A stretch of 64,000 nucleotides of DNA from Coregonus clupeaformis (taxonomy: Eukaryota; Chordata; Actinopteri; Salmoniformes; Salmonidae), in the NCBI RefSeq assembly GCF_020615455.1, contig NC_059202.1, forward strand, positions 34,898,074-34,962,073, written 5' to 3'. Below, one piece after another: positions 1-11,047 of this stretch (within the stretch, counting starts at the first letter, position 1; every line of letters begins with the position of its first letter). The position numbers and the translations under genes were made by a program. The notes beneath the pieces were generated by a model. That model made no database searches and was not told where the DNA came from. It worked only from the letters and a program-made list of their open reading frames with translations.

Positions 1-765
1 CAGACAGGCCTGGACATGTACTGGTTTAAGCAGGGGGACACGTCTTGCACTGCAGGATTTGAGTCCCTGGCGGCGTCGTGTGTTACTGATGGTAGGCTTT
101 GTTACTTTGGTCCCAGCTCTCTGCAGGTCATTCACTAGGTCCCCCCGTGTGGTTCTGGGATTTTTGCTCACCATTCTTGTGATCATTTTGACCCCACGGG
201 GTGAGATCTTGCGTGGAGCCCTAGATCGAGGGAGATTATCAGTGGTCTTGTATGTCTTCCATTTCCTAATAATTGCTCCCACAGTTGATTTCTTCAAACC
301 AAGCTGCTTACCTATTGCAGATTCAGTCTTCCCCAGCCTGGTGCAGGTCTACAATTTTGTTTCTGGTGTCCTTTGACAGCTCTTTGGTCTTGGCCATAGT
401 GGAGTTTGGAGTGTGGCTGTTTGAGGTTGTGGACAGGTGTCTTTTATACTGATAACAAGTTCAAACAGGTGCCATTAATACAGGTAACGAGTGGAGGACA
501 GAGGAGCCTCTTATAGAAGAAGTTACAGGTCTGTGAGAGCCAGAAATCTTGCTTGTTTGTAGGTGACCAAATACTTATTTTCCACCATAATTTGCAAATA
601 AATTCATTAAAAATCCTACAATGTGATATTCTGGATTTTCCTTTCTCAATTTGTCTGTCATAGTTGACGTGTACCTATGATGAAAATTACAGGCCTCTCT
701 CATCTTTTTAAGTGGGAGAACTTGCACAATTGGTGGCTGACTAAATACTTTTTTTCCCCACTGTA
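1..765 (-). mobile_element. Tc1/mariner element, family A, cut by window edge
   Basis: This is the 5' half of a Tc1 element read on the minus strand: the terminal inverted repeat, the 5' untranslated part and the N-terminal DNA-binding half of a transposase pseudogene. It is close to the copies at 17401-18999 and 60259-61850. The outer end (ending in ccccactg) abuts TA at 764-765, the Tc1 target dinucleotide, and LINE sequence resumes directly at 766. The same LINE sequence runs without interruption in the copy around 33089, which shows that this is an insertion into an older LINE. The rest of the element and the other half of the LINE lie left of the window. Confidence 0.9.
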
Positions 766-2087
766 CTTCTCAGATAGAGTTCAATGTGTCAAATCGGAGG
801 GCCTGTTGTCTGGACCTCTGGCAGTCTCTATTCTCTGTGTTTATCAATGATGTTGCTCTTGCTGCTGGTGACGCTCGGATCCACCTCTATGCGGACGACA
901 CCATTTTGTATACATCTGGCCCTTCATTGGACACTGTGTTAACAAACCTCCAAACGAGCTTCAATGCCATTCAACACTCCTTCCGTAGCCTCCAACTGCT
1001 CTTAAACACTAGTAAAACTAAATGCATGCTCTTCAACCAAATGCTGCTTTCACCCGCCCACCCGACTAGAATCACTACTCTCGGCAGGTCTGACTTAGAA
1101 TATGTGGACAACTACAAATACCTAGGTGTCTGGTTAGACCGTAAACTCTCCTTCCAGACTCACATTAAGCATCTCCAATCCAAAGTTAAATCTAGAATCG
1201 GCTTCCTATTTCGCAACAAAGCCTCCTTCACTCATGCTGCCAAACATGCCCTCGTAGAACTGACTATCCTACCGATCCTTGACTTCGGCAATGTCATTTA
1301 CAAAATAGCCTCAAACACTCTACTCAGCAAGTTGGATGTAGTCTATCACAGTGCCATCCGTTTTGTCACCAAAGTCCCATATACTACCCACCATTGTGAC
1401 CTGTACGCTCTTGTTGGCTGGCCCTCACTACATATTTGTCGCCAAATCCACTGGCTCCAGGTCATCTATAAATCGCTGCTAGGCAAATCCCCTCCTTATC
1501 TTAGCTCACTGGTCACCATAGCAACACCCACCCGTAGTCTGCACTCCAGCAGGTATATCTCACTGGTCATCCCCAAAGCCAACACCTCCTTTGGCTGCCA
1601 TTCCTTCCAGTTCTCTGCTGCCAATGACTGGAACGAACTGCAAAAATCTCTGAAGCTGGAGACTCTTATCTCCCTCACTAACTTTAAGCATCAGTTGTCA
1701 GAGCAGCTTACCGATCACTGCATCTGTACACAGCCCATCTGTAATTAGCCCATCCAACTACCTCATCCCCATATTATTTATTTTGCTAATTTGCATCCCA
1801 GTATCTCTATTTGCACATCAATCATTCCAGTGTTAATACAAAATTTTAACTATTTTGCACTATGGCCTATTTATTGCCTTACCGCCATAATTTACTATAT
1901 TCGCACACAGATGCATTTATATTTTCTGTTGTATTTTTGACTTTATGTTTTGTTTACCCTATATGTAACTCTGTGTTGTTGTTTTTAAATCGCACTGCTT
2001 TGCTTTATCTTTGCCAGGTCGCAGTTGTAAATGAAAACTTGTTCTCAACTGGCTTACCTGGTTAAATAAAGGTGAAATAAAAAGATA
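766..2087 (+). mobile_element. LINE family B, copy 1: RT C-terminal half and 3' end (pseudogene)
   Basis: A non-LTR retrotransposon of the CR1/L2/Rex group, cut on the left by the Tc1. The open stretch 786-1748 holds RT motif C (YADD near 890) and the conserved downstream block YKYLGVWLD. The 3' end is an AT-rich UTR finishing in ctggttaaataaaggtgaaa. RT motif B (the G-V-P-Q-G block) is missing because of a deletion of about 38 bases just before FSVFIND. The copy at 32576-34433 has the same deletion and is nearly identical. The element cannot encode an active RT. Confidence 0.85.
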
Positions 2088-2716
2088 GCCAGACTTGTAA
2101 ATTGGGCTAAGGAACAGAAGTTGGGTTTTGGAGAAACGCCATCAGTGAGTGCTCTGCAAGCAATACAGCGGATGAAGGCGCGGCAAAAGTGTGGTGAACG
2201 GGTAGACATGGTTATGGACAGCGAGGATGAAGGAGATGAGCAGAGTGCTGTGGGAAGATGTGTGTTGAGGAAGAATGGCGCCAAGTACAAACCGTATTCT
2301 GCGGTCTCAGAAATGGAACCTGGCGAGAGTGAGGATGAATTACCTGTGGTGGCAGGTGTGGCGAAGACCTCCAAGTCCGAGCCTCGCCCCAATGGTCATA
2401 CAAAGGATGAGTCGGGCCCAGTGGGAGTGACATTTTTTGAGAAAGTGGATCCCTGCCTTTTGCCTGATCCATATGTAGTCTCAGGCTGGGTAGAAATAAA
2501 TTGGGTACTGTTAAAATCGGTGAAGGTAGCTCGAAGTGGACAAGTGATGATTTTCGGTGTTTCTTCCATCCAGAGGGAGCGGGCGCTTCAAGTCACATGA
2601 CAAGACCTGTGACTTGCTTTGCTCTCCAGAGCAGGGCACCTTTGAAAGGAGTAATTACCGGGGTGGCGTTAAGTGTGTTTCTGGCGGTACAGAGCATTTC
2701 AAATGGTATTATATAA
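2088..2716 (+). mobile_element. LINE ORF1 (nucleic-acid-binding protein) fragment
   Basis: The frame 2121-2600 contains SGPVGVTFFEKVDPCLLPD and then, after a frame change near 2590, SRAPLKGVITGVALSV. The same protein blocks occur in the same order on the minus strand at 55.9-56.2 kb, where they lead into a zinc-knuckle array. This is therefore a 5' fragment of the ORF1 of that non-LTR retrotransposon family, with the zinc-knuckle part missing here. The N-terminal block is acidic (ED-rich around 2215-2250). I infer an I/Nimb-like clade from the three-knuckle ORF1 layout of the other copy, but that assignment is uncertain. Confidence 0.65.
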
Positions 2717-2719
2717 TAA

Positions 2720-2863
2720 TATGCCATTTAGCAGACGCTTTTATCCAAAGCGACTTACAGTCATGTGTGCATAAATGTTTACGTATGGGTGGTCCCGGGG
2801 ATCGAACCCACTACACTGGCGTTACAAGCACCATGCTCTACCAATTGAGCTACAGAGGACCAC
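2720..2863 (-). mobile_element. tRNA-derived SINE (HpaI-type)
   Basis: On the minus strand the head reads as a tRNA, with an A box (GTAGCTCAATTGGTAGAGC) and a B box (GGTTCGATCCC). The tail reads AAGTCGCTTTGGATAAAAGC and then GTCTGCTAAATG, the 3' tail shared with L2-type fish LINEs such as the one at 56219-57478. Transcription would be by RNA polymerase III from the internal boxes. Confidence 0.85.
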
Positions 2864-2952
2864 ATTATACATACACACACACAAAATGTATGCACTCACT
2901 AACTGTAAGTCGCTCTGGATAAGAGTGTCTGCTAAATGACTAAAATGTAAAT
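2864..2952 (+). mobile_element. SINE 3' half, opposite orientation
   Basis: Holds a headless SINE tail on the plus strand (GTAAGTCGCTCTGGATAAGA, GTCTGCTAAATGAC), directly abutting the minus-strand SINE. The pair forms a head-to-head inverted arrangement. Either a second SINE inserted, or an inversion joined two copies. Confidence 0.7.
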
Positions 2953-2993
2953 ATACACACACGTTTATATATATATATATATATACACACACA
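2953..2993. repeat. AC/AT microsatellite
   Basis: Tandem AC and AT dinucleotides that continue on the other side of the Tc1 element at 4581-4624. The element at 2994-4580 therefore sits inside a TA-rich simple repeat, as expected for TA-targeting transposons. Confidence 0.8.
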
Positions 2994-4580
2994 CAGTGGT
3001 GTGAAAAAGTTTTTGCCCCCTTCCTGATTTCTTATTTTTTTGCATGTTTGTCACACTTAAATATGTTTCAGATCAAACAAATTTAAATATTAGTCAAAGA
3101 TAACACAAAATGCAGTTTTGAAATGAAGGTTGTCATTATGGGAAAACAAAATCCAAACCCACATGGCCCTGTGTGAAAAAGTGATTGACCCCTACAACCT
3201 AATAACTGGTTGGGCCACCCTTAGCAGCAACAACTGCAATCAAGCGTTTGCGATAACTTGCAATGAGTCTTTTACAGCGCTGTGGAGGAATTTTGGCCCA
3301 CTCATCTTTGCAGAATTGTTGTAATTCAGCCACATTGGAGGGATTTCGAGCATGAACTGCCTTTTTAAGGTCATGCCACAGCACCTCAATAGGATTCAGG
3401 TCAGGACTTTGACTAGGCCACTCCAAAGTCTTCTTCAGCCATTCAGAGGTGGACTTGCTGGTGTGTTTTGGATCATTGTCCTGCTGCAGAACCCAAGTTC
3501 GCTTCAGCTTGAGGTCACGAACAGATGGCCGGACATTCTCCTTCAGGATTTTTTGGTAGACAGCAGAATTCATGGTTCCATTTATCACAGCAAGTCTTCC
3601 AGGTCCTGAAGCAGCAAAACAGGCCCAGACCATCACACTACCACCACCATATTTTACTGTTGGTATGATGTTCTTTTTCTGAAATGCGGTGTTACTTTTA
3701 CACCAGATGTAATGGGACACACACCTTCCAAAAAGTTCAACTTTTGTCTCGTCAGTCCACAGAGTATTTTCCCAAAGGTCTTGGGGATCATCGAGATGTT
3801 CTGGCAAAAATGAGACGAGCCTTAATGTTATTTTTGCTCAGCAGTGGTTTTCGTCTTGGAACTCTGCCATGCAGGCCATTTTTGCCCAGTCTCTTTCTTA
3901 TGGAGGAGTCATGAACACTGACCTTAAGTGAGGCAAGTGAGGCCTGCAGCTCTTTGGATGTTGTTGTGGGGTCTTTTGTGACCTCTTGGATGAGTCGTCG
4001 CTGCGCTCTTGGGGTAATTTTGGTCGGCCAGCCACTCCTGGGAAGGTTCACCACTGTTCCATGTTTTCGCCATTTGTGGATAATGGCTCTCACTGTGGTT
4101 CGCTGGAGTCCCAAAGCTTTAGAAATGGCTTTATAAACTTTTCCAGACTGATGGATCTCAATTACTTTCTTTCTCATTTGTTCCTGAATTTCTTGGGATC
4201 TCGGCATGATGTCTAGCTTTTAAGGATCTTTTGGTCTACTTCACTTTGTCAGGCAGGTCCTATTTAAGTGATTCCTTGATTGAGAACAGGTGTGGCAGTA
4301 ATCAGGCCTGGGTGTGGCTAGAGGAATTGAACTCAGGTGTGATAAACCACAGTTGAGTTGTGTTATAACAGGGGGGGCAAACACTTTCACACAGGGCCAT
4401 GTAGGTTTGGATTTTGTTTGCCCTTAATAATATCAACAACAACCTTCATTTCAAAACTGCATTTTGTGTTTACTTGTTTTCTTTGACTAATATTTAAATT
4501 TGTTTGATGATCTGAAACATTTAAGTGTGACAAACATGCAAACAAATCAGGAAGGGGGCAAACACTTTTTCACACCACTG
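2994..4580 (-). mobile_element. Tc1/mariner element, family B, full length with one frameshift
   Basis: Terminal inverted repeats start CAGTGGTGTGAAAAAGT at 2994 and end in the complementary form at 4580. The transposase is read on the minus strand from 4207 to 3199. The first block (4207-3788) has the paired-like helix-turn-helix domain (KVYKAISKALGLQRTTVRAI) and the GRPR-like linker. The second block (from about 3807) has the catalytic domain with the TDETK, QQDNDPKHT and DLNPIE motifs, a complete DD34E triad. The two blocks are in different frames, with one frameshift near 3800-3810, so the gene is inactive although both ends and all catalytic residues remain. Confidence 0.9.
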
Positions 4581-4588
4581 TATATATT

Positions 4589-4624
<36 letters not shown>

Positions 4625-5265
4625 CAGTGCTGTGAAAAAGTATTTGCCCCCTTTCTAATTTTCTCTACTTTTGCATATTTGTGATACTGAATGTTATCAG
4701 ATCTTCAACCAAAACCTAATATTAGATAAAGGGAACATAAGTGAACAAATAACAACAATTACATATTTATTTCATAAACAAAGTTATGCAACACCCAATT
4801 CCCCTGTGTGAAAAAGTAATTGCCCCCTTACACTCAATAACTGGTTGTGCCACCTTTAGCTGCAATGACTCCAACCAAATGCTTGCTGTAGTTGTTGATC
4901 AGTCTCTCACGTCGCTGTGGAGGAATTTTGGCCCACTCTTCCATGCAGAACTGCTTTAACTCAGTGACGTGTGGGTTTTCAAGCATGAACTGCTCGTTTC
5001 AAGTCCTGCCACAACATCTCAATTGGGATTAGGTCTGGACTTTGACTAGGCCATTCCAAAACTTCAAATGTGTTGTTTTTTAGCAATTTTCATGTAGACT
5101 TGAATGTGTGTTTTGGATCATTGTCTTGCTGCATGACCCAGCTGCGCTTCAGCTTCAGCTCACAGACGGATGGTCTGACATTCTCCTATAGAATTCTCTG
5201 ATACAGAGCAGAATTCATAGTTCCTTCTATTAACGCAAGTCGTCCAGGTCCTGAGGCAGCATATA
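4625..5265 (-). mobile_element. Tc1/mariner element, family C, truncated
   Basis: Starts with CAGTGCTGTGAAAAAGTATT at the edge of an AT microsatellite. It carries the 3' UTR and the C-terminal part of a degenerate minus-strand transposase; the reverse complement of the region around 4920-5050 encodes the SPDLNP and WAKIPP-type blocks. Homology stops at 5265 where a SINE begins and does not resume after it, so the N-terminal half and the other inverted repeat are gone. Confidence 0.8.
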
Positions 5266-5419
5266 GTCCTGTGTAGCTCAGTTGGTAGAGCATGGCGTTT
5301 GCAACGCCAGGGTTGTGGGTTCGATTCCCACGGGGGGGGGCAGTATGAAGAAAAAAAAACGTATGCACTCACTAACTGTAAGTCGCTCTGGATAAGAGCG
5401 TCTGCTCTGTAAAATGTAA
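5266..5419 (+). mobile_element. tRNA-derived SINE (HpaI-type), near complete
   Basis: The head runs from GTCCTGTGTAGCTCAGTTGG, with a clear A box and a B box (GGGTTCGATTCCCAC), then an A-rich linker. The tail GTAAGTCGCTCTGGATAAGA then GCGTCTGCTCTG matches the L2-type tail seen elsewhere in the window. It is a different subfamily from the SINE at 2720-2863. It is not a tRNA gene: no acceptor stem closes and LINE-type tail sequence follows. Confidence 0.88.
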
Positions 5420-5505
5420 CGTGATTGACCACACACTACCGTACAGTAGGTGGCGGCATGCACAAACAAAATGTGTGAACGCTGTGATACCAAAGAAGAA
5501 GTAGT
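5417..5505 (+). repeat. Short dispersed repeat, inverted partner at 54360-54447
   Basis: Contains GTGGCGGCATGCACAAACAA and ACCAAAGAAGAAG. The reverse complement of 54360-54447 matches it over about 85 bases with few differences. No coding capacity is seen. Confidence 0.75.
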
Positions 5506-6576
5506 ACACATAGTTGGATAACTAAATGTAGAAAAAAATGAATTCTTAATTCAAACGAACCACCTGCAATTGGACACATTATAGAATATGCATGTTTGGC
5601 CGAATCGAGAACGAAGATAGTAAAGCCAAGTTAAGGTTGGTCGAAAATGTTCTGTGGTATGCCAAACAGTGCTTAATGGAGCATAACATTAACTAGCTTC
5701 AATGCAACCAAGATAGTTTTTATATCGACGCTACTAGCTACTGCACCTGTAAGAAATGTGGGCTTCACGTCATAAAACAGCTGCGAATCAGGCGATGGAA
5801 ATAACGTTACACGCGCCACCAACGCAAAATGACAAACACCAATAAAACAGTGCAAATATGTAACTGGCAAGTTTATCTTACCACAAATATAATGGAAGGT
5901 TAGCAACTGAGTAAGAAGTATTCTACGAAGGTTTCCCATGCTCAGTATCTGCAGTTAGAGGCGCATGAAAATTACGTAATGGTGTATTAATAAGGCGAGC
6001 TGTGTTCAAAACGGAAGTGTTGTGATGTATTCCGAAATCCAAACCAAAGATTTTTATAACTAAACCTGTCGTTTCCAATGGGAACAAATGAGCCATAGTG
6101 GGCAGAACAAGCAAGGAGGGGGCAGAGCCAAGCACGAGATAGCGAGATCCTATTGGCGCGTTCTAGCATTATCTGCATATTTCCGTTAGGGAACGCCTAC
6201 TCTGAAGTGTGCATGTGCAATAACTCAATTTGCCTTTGCACTCCTAAACAACTCGATTTAAAAAAAACTTTTGCAAAGGGTAAAGTGTACAAACCTTAGT
6301 CCACTCTGTTCATAACATATTCTAGTTTTGGGAACAGAAAACTGTATTGAGATCAAATGTTTCATCGATGAGAAGTTTTCAGAATGTCGGCCAAAATCGA
6401 TCTCGTTCCATGTTCACCCACTGCGCGCCAGTGGGCTTCCTCTGGAAACGCCAAGTGGATGCTTCACATTTATACATCCAATGAAATATCGGTCTCATTG
6501 TTCTATCTGTGTCCAAACTAATCACGTCTGTGACGCTACCACGTCTGATCGAGGCGTAAATCCCTTTCCTGGTGCT
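5506..6576. other. Non-coding interval, no gene supported
   Basis: No frame shows a recognisable domain. On the minus strand an ATG at 5939 opens a short frame followed by a GTAAGA-like donor near 5882, but no partner exon was found, so no gene is called. Parts around 6190-6560 look like old dispersed salmonid repeat. Basis is reading only. Confidence 0.4.
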
Positions 6577-6799
6577 GATGCCGCGTTCAAAACAACTGGG
6601 AACTCGGAAATCGCCAACTTCAGTGTGTTCAAAACAACTGGGATCTCGGAAAAGAACGAGCTCCGAATTGGAAAATCGATTTGAATGTTAATCCAACTCG
6701 CAATTCCAACTCGGGAACTTCTGCCTCTTTCTAGAGATCCGACTTTCCGACCTGAATATCACTAACGTCATGATTTGACATCATATTTTTCAGAGTTCA
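6577..6799 (+). repeat. Palindromic repeat, left part (interrupted by a LINE)
   Basis: Begins GCCGCGTTCAAAACAACTGG near 6580 and contains repeated AACTGGGA-CTCGGAA blocks. The complementary end, GTTGTTGTGAACGCGGC, sits at 10140-10156, on the far side of the LINE. The last bases GAGTTCA (6793-6799) are duplicated at 10131-10137. Confidence 0.75.
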
Positions 6800-9700
6800 G
6801 TTAAACAGCGCCGGAGAAGATGGCTGCCGTTTTACAGCCCTCTAACCAATTGTACTATTATGTGTGTTTTTCCGCGTTATTTGTAATTTATTTTGTACAT
6901 AATGTTTCTGCCATCGTCTCTTATAACCAAAAAGAGCTTCTGGATATCAGGACAGCGATTACTCACCTCGTATTGGACGAAGATTTTTTCTTCAACGAGG
7001 CGGCCGCGAAGGATATCATACAGACACCCGACAAGGCCCAAATCCCCGTCATTCGCGTGAGGAAGAGATCGGAGATATCGCGGGACGTAGATCCGGGTGC
7101 CTTGTAAGGATCCGACGGCGAGCGAGTAAACTGCCTCTTCCATCAATCCTATTAGCCAACGTTCAATCTTTTGAAAATAAAGTGGACGATTTAAGATTAC
7201 GGTTATCCAACCAACGGGACATTAAAAACTGTAATATCTTATGTTTCACGGAGTCGTGGCTGAACGACAACAATGATAACATTCAGCTAGCAGGCTATAC
7301 GCTACATCGGCAGGACAGAACGGCTGACTCCGGTAAGACAAGGGGGTGGCGGTCTGTGTATATTTGTAAACAACAGCTGGTGCACAAAATCAAATACTAA
7401 GGAAGTCTCGAGGTTTTGCTTCGCCTGAGGTAGAGTATCTTATGATAAGCTGTAGACCACACTATTTACCAAGAGAGTTTTCATCTATATTTTTCATAGC
7501 TGTCTATTTACCACCACAAACCAATGCTGGCATTAAGATTGCACTGAATGAGTTGTACAAGGCCATTAATCAACAGGAAAACGCTCATCCAGATGCAGCG
7601 CTCCTAGTGGCCGGGGACTTTAATGCAGGGAAACTGAAATCCGTTCTACCTAATTTCTACCAGCATGTTAAATGTGCAACCAGAGGGAAAAAAACTCTAG
7701 ACCACCTTTACTCCACACACAGAGACGCATACAAAGCTCTCCCTCGCCCTCCATTTGGCAAATCTGACCATAACTCTATCCTCCTGATTCCTGCTTATAA
7801 GCAAAAACTAAAGCAGGAAGCACCAGTGACTCGGTTAATAAAAAAGTGGTCAGATGACGCAGATGCTAAGCTACAGGACTGTTTTGCTAGCACAGACTGG
7901 AACATGTTCCGGGATTCTTCAGACAGCATTGAGGAGTACACCACATCAGTCACTGGCTTCATCAATAAGTGCATCGATGATGTCGTCCCCACAGTGACCG
8001 TACGTACATACCCCAACCAGAAGCCATGGATTACAGGAAACATCCGCACTGAGCTAAAGGGTAGAGCTGCCGCTTTCAAGGAACGGGACTCTAACCCGGA
8101 CGCTTATAAGAAATCCCGCTATGACCTCCGACGAACCATCAAACAGGCAAAGAGTCAATACAGGTCTAAGATTGAATCATACTACACTGGCTCTGACGCT
8201 CGTCGGATGTGGCAGGGCTTGAAAACTATTACAGACTACAAAGGGAAGCACAGCTGCGAGCTGCCCAGTGACACAAGCCTACCAGACGAGCTAAACCACT
8301 TCTATGCTCGCTCGAGGCAAGCAACACTGAAGCATGCATGAGAGCACCAGCTGTTCCGGATGACTATGTGATCACGCTCTCCGTAGCCGATGTGAGTAAG
8401 ACTTTTAAGCAGGTCAACATTCACAAGGCCGCAGGGCCAGACGGATTACCAGGACATGTACTCCGAGCATGTGCTGACCAACTGGCAAGTGTCTTCACTG
8501 ACATTTTCAACATGTCCCTGACTGAGTCTGTAATACCAACATGTTTCAAGCAGACCACCATAGTCCCCGTGCCCAAGGACTCTAAGATAACCTGCCTAAA
8601 TGACTACCGACCCGTAGCACTGACGTCTGTAGCCATGAAGTGCTTTGAAAGGCTGGTCATGGCTCACATCAACAGCATTATTCCAGAAACCCTAGACCCA
8701 CTCCAATTTGCATACCGCCCCAACAGATCCACAGATGATGCAATCTCTATCGCACTCCACACTGCCCTTTCCCACCTGGACAAGAGGAACACCTACGTGA
8801 GAATGCTATTCATTGACTACAGCTCAGCATTCAACACCATAGTGCCCTCTAAGCTCATCACTAAGCTAAGGATCCTGGGACTAAACACCTCCCTCTGCAA
8901 CTGGATCCTGGACTTCCTGACGGGCCGCCCCCAGGTGGTAAGGGTAGGTAACAACACATCTGCCACACTGATCCTCAACACGGGGGCCCCTCAGGGGTGC
9001 GTGCTCAGTCCCCTCCTGTACTCTCTGTTCACCCATGACTGCATGGCCAGGCACGACTCCAACACCATCATTAAGTTTGCCGACGACACAACAGTGGTAG
9101 GCCTGATCACCGACAACGATGAGACAGCCTATAGGGAGGAGGTCAGAGATCTGGCCGTGTGGTGCCAGGACAACAACCTCTCCCTCAACGTGACCAAGAC
9201 AAAGGAGATGATTGTGGACTACAGGAAAAAAAAGAGGACTGAGCACGCCCCCATTCTCATCGACGGGGCTGTAGTGGAACAGGTTGAGAGCTTCAAGTTC
9301 CTTGGTGTCCACATCACCAACGAACTATCATGGTCCAAACACACCAAGACAGTCGTGAAGAGGGCATGACAAAGCCTATTCCCCCTCAGGAGACTAAAAA
9401 GATTTGGCATGGGTCCTCAGATCCTCAAAAAAATTCTACAGCTGCACCATCGAGAGCATCCTGACTGGTTGCATCACCGCCTGGTATGGCAACTGCTTGG
9501 CCTCCGACCGCAAGGCACTACAGAGGGTAGTGCGTATGGCCCAGTACATCACTGGGGCAAAGCTTCCTGCCATCCAGGACCTCTATACCAGGCGGTGTCA
9601 GAGGAAGGCCCTCAAAATTGTCAAAGACTCCAGCCACCCTAGTCATAGACTGTTCTCTCTGCTACCGCACGGCAAGCGGTACCGGAGTGCCAAGTCTAGG

Positions 9701-10130
9701 TCCAAAAGACTTCTCAACAGCTTCTACCCCCAAGCCATAAGACTCCTGAACAGCTAATCATGGCTACCCAGACTATTTGCACTGCCCCCCACCCCATCCT
9801 TTTTACGCTGCTGCTACTCTGTTAAGTATTTATGCATAGTCACTTTAACTCTACCCACATGTACATATTACCTCAACTACCTCAACTAGCCGGTGCCCCC
9901 GCACATTGACTCTGCAACGGTACCCCCTGTATATATAGCCTCCCTACTGTCACTTTATTTTACTTCTGCTCTTTTTTCTCAACACTTTTTTTGTTGTTGT
10001 TTTATTCTTACTTTTTTTGTTTAAAATAAATGCACTGTTGGTTAAGGGCTGTAAGTAAGCATTTCACTGTAATGTCTGCACCTGTTGTATTCGGCGCATG
10101 TGACCAATAAAATTTGATTTGATTTGATTT
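6800..10130 (+). mobile_element. LINE family A: endonuclease-RT retrotransposon, near full length, broken
   Basis: A Rex/CR1-like non-LTR retrotransposon flanked by the 7 bp duplication GAGTTCA. From 6820 a short N-terminal block leads, after a stop at 7105, into an APE-type endonuclease (ILCFTESWL near 7235, AGDFNAG near 7615, SDHNS near 7765). The RT follows from 8338, with motif A FIDYSSAFNT, motif B GAPQGCVLSPLL and motif C FADD (about 9075). A TGA at 9367 precedes the C-terminal block 9404-9757. Breaks lie near 7110-7430, at 8338 (frame change) and at 9367. The 3' end is an ATTTG/TTTGA tandem tail (10109-10130). Its size and all domains suggest a formerly autonomous copy. Confidence 0.88.
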
Positions 10131-10160
10131 GAGTTCACCGTTGTTGTGAACGCGGCATAA
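10131..10160 (+). repeat. Palindromic repeat, right end after the LINE
   Basis: Resumes with the duplicated GAGTTCA and then GTTGTTGTGAACGCGGC, complementary to the left end near 6580. It confirms that the LINE landed close to the right arm of a foldback element. Confidence 0.75.
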
Positions 10161-10667
10161 GTCGCATGCAGTAACGTAAATAGCGTGCCACTGTAGCAAG
10201 TATGGGTAACTCAGAGATATTTAGAAGACTCATCTTTATCATTAGAAAGCTGATTTGAGGACCTTATTACTGATGAATGTTTTTGTTTTTTATGACTGTG
10301 TTTTTCTTTCAGCTTGCATTTTGTATTTATATTTTTATGTGTGTATTTTCTGTCATTTATTTAATTCAAGGCTCATCTGTAAAATAGACCTTGGTCTCAG
10401 TATGACTCCCTAATAAAATAAAGGTTAAATTAAAATTACATATGTGCCATTATAGTGACTGTAACAGCATGGGCAGCACCATTGAGGCTACAACCCATAG
10501 GAATCCCCACCCAGTTGACTAGTTTGACTACTTTAAAATGGCGGAAGCATGGTGGAAGCCCTCAATGGCGCTTGCCATTGCTAAAACAGCCTTTTGGCCA
10601 CTAGAGGCCTCTATCATTCTCTATGGCGTAACAGCATAATTGGAGTGGGTCTGAAAGTGGACGTAGC
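10161..10667. other. Non-coding interval, no gene supported
   Basis: AT-rich sequence with a LINE-tail-like patch (ATAAAATAAAGGTTAAATT near 10412-10432). No coding region, RNA gene or clear element boundary was seen. Confidence 0.4.
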
Positions 10668-10675
10668 CACTAGAT

Positions 10676-10847
10676 CAGGGTTCTTCAATTCCGGTCCTGG
10701 AGGGCCAAAACACTTCTGTTTTTTATTTCTACCTGGTAGTTAATTGCACTCACCTGGTGTCCCAGGTCTGAATTAGCCCCTGATTAGAAGGAGAGGATGA
10801 AAAACAGAGGTGTTTCGGCCCTCCAGGACCGGAATTGAAGAACCCTG
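10676..10847. mobile_element. hAT-type palindromic MITE with 8 bp target duplication
   Basis: A 172 bp foldback element whose ends, CAGGGTTCTTCAATTCCGG and its complement, are inverted repeats of about 30 bp. It is flanked by perfect 8 bp copies of CACTAGAT (10668-10675 and 10848-10855). The CAG...CTG termini with 8 bp duplication are the hAT superfamily signature. It has no coding capacity and must have been moved by a hAT transposase from elsewhere. Confidence 0.92.
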
Positions 10848-10864
10848 CACTAGATGATCCAATA

Positions 10865-11047
10865 TACACTATATATACAAAAGTATGTTGACACCTCTTC
10901 CAATTAGTGGATTCGGCTATTTCAGCCACACCCGTTGCTGACAGGTGTATAAAATTGAGGACACAGCCATGCAATCTCCATAGACAAACATTGGCAGTAG
11001 AATGGCCTTACTGAAGAGCTCAGTGACTTTCAATGTGGCACTGTCAT
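10865..11047 (+). mobile_element. Tc1/mariner element, family D, left part
   Basis: Starts at the inverted repeat TACACTATATATACAAAAGT and runs through the 5' UTR to ...GGCACTGTCAT, where a minus-strand LINE begins. The element resumes at 14719. Confidence 0.85.

Noticed and set aside
5266..5345. tRNA gene candidate
   Set aside because: A and B boxes are present but the segment continues into a LINE-type tail and lacks a closed acceptor stem; it is a SINE head. The same applies to 2790-2863 and 36640-36706.
5673..5939. Possible first exon on the minus strand (ATG at 5939 with GTAAGA donor)
   Set aside because: No partner exon, no recognisable protein, and the surrounding sequence resembles dispersed repeat.
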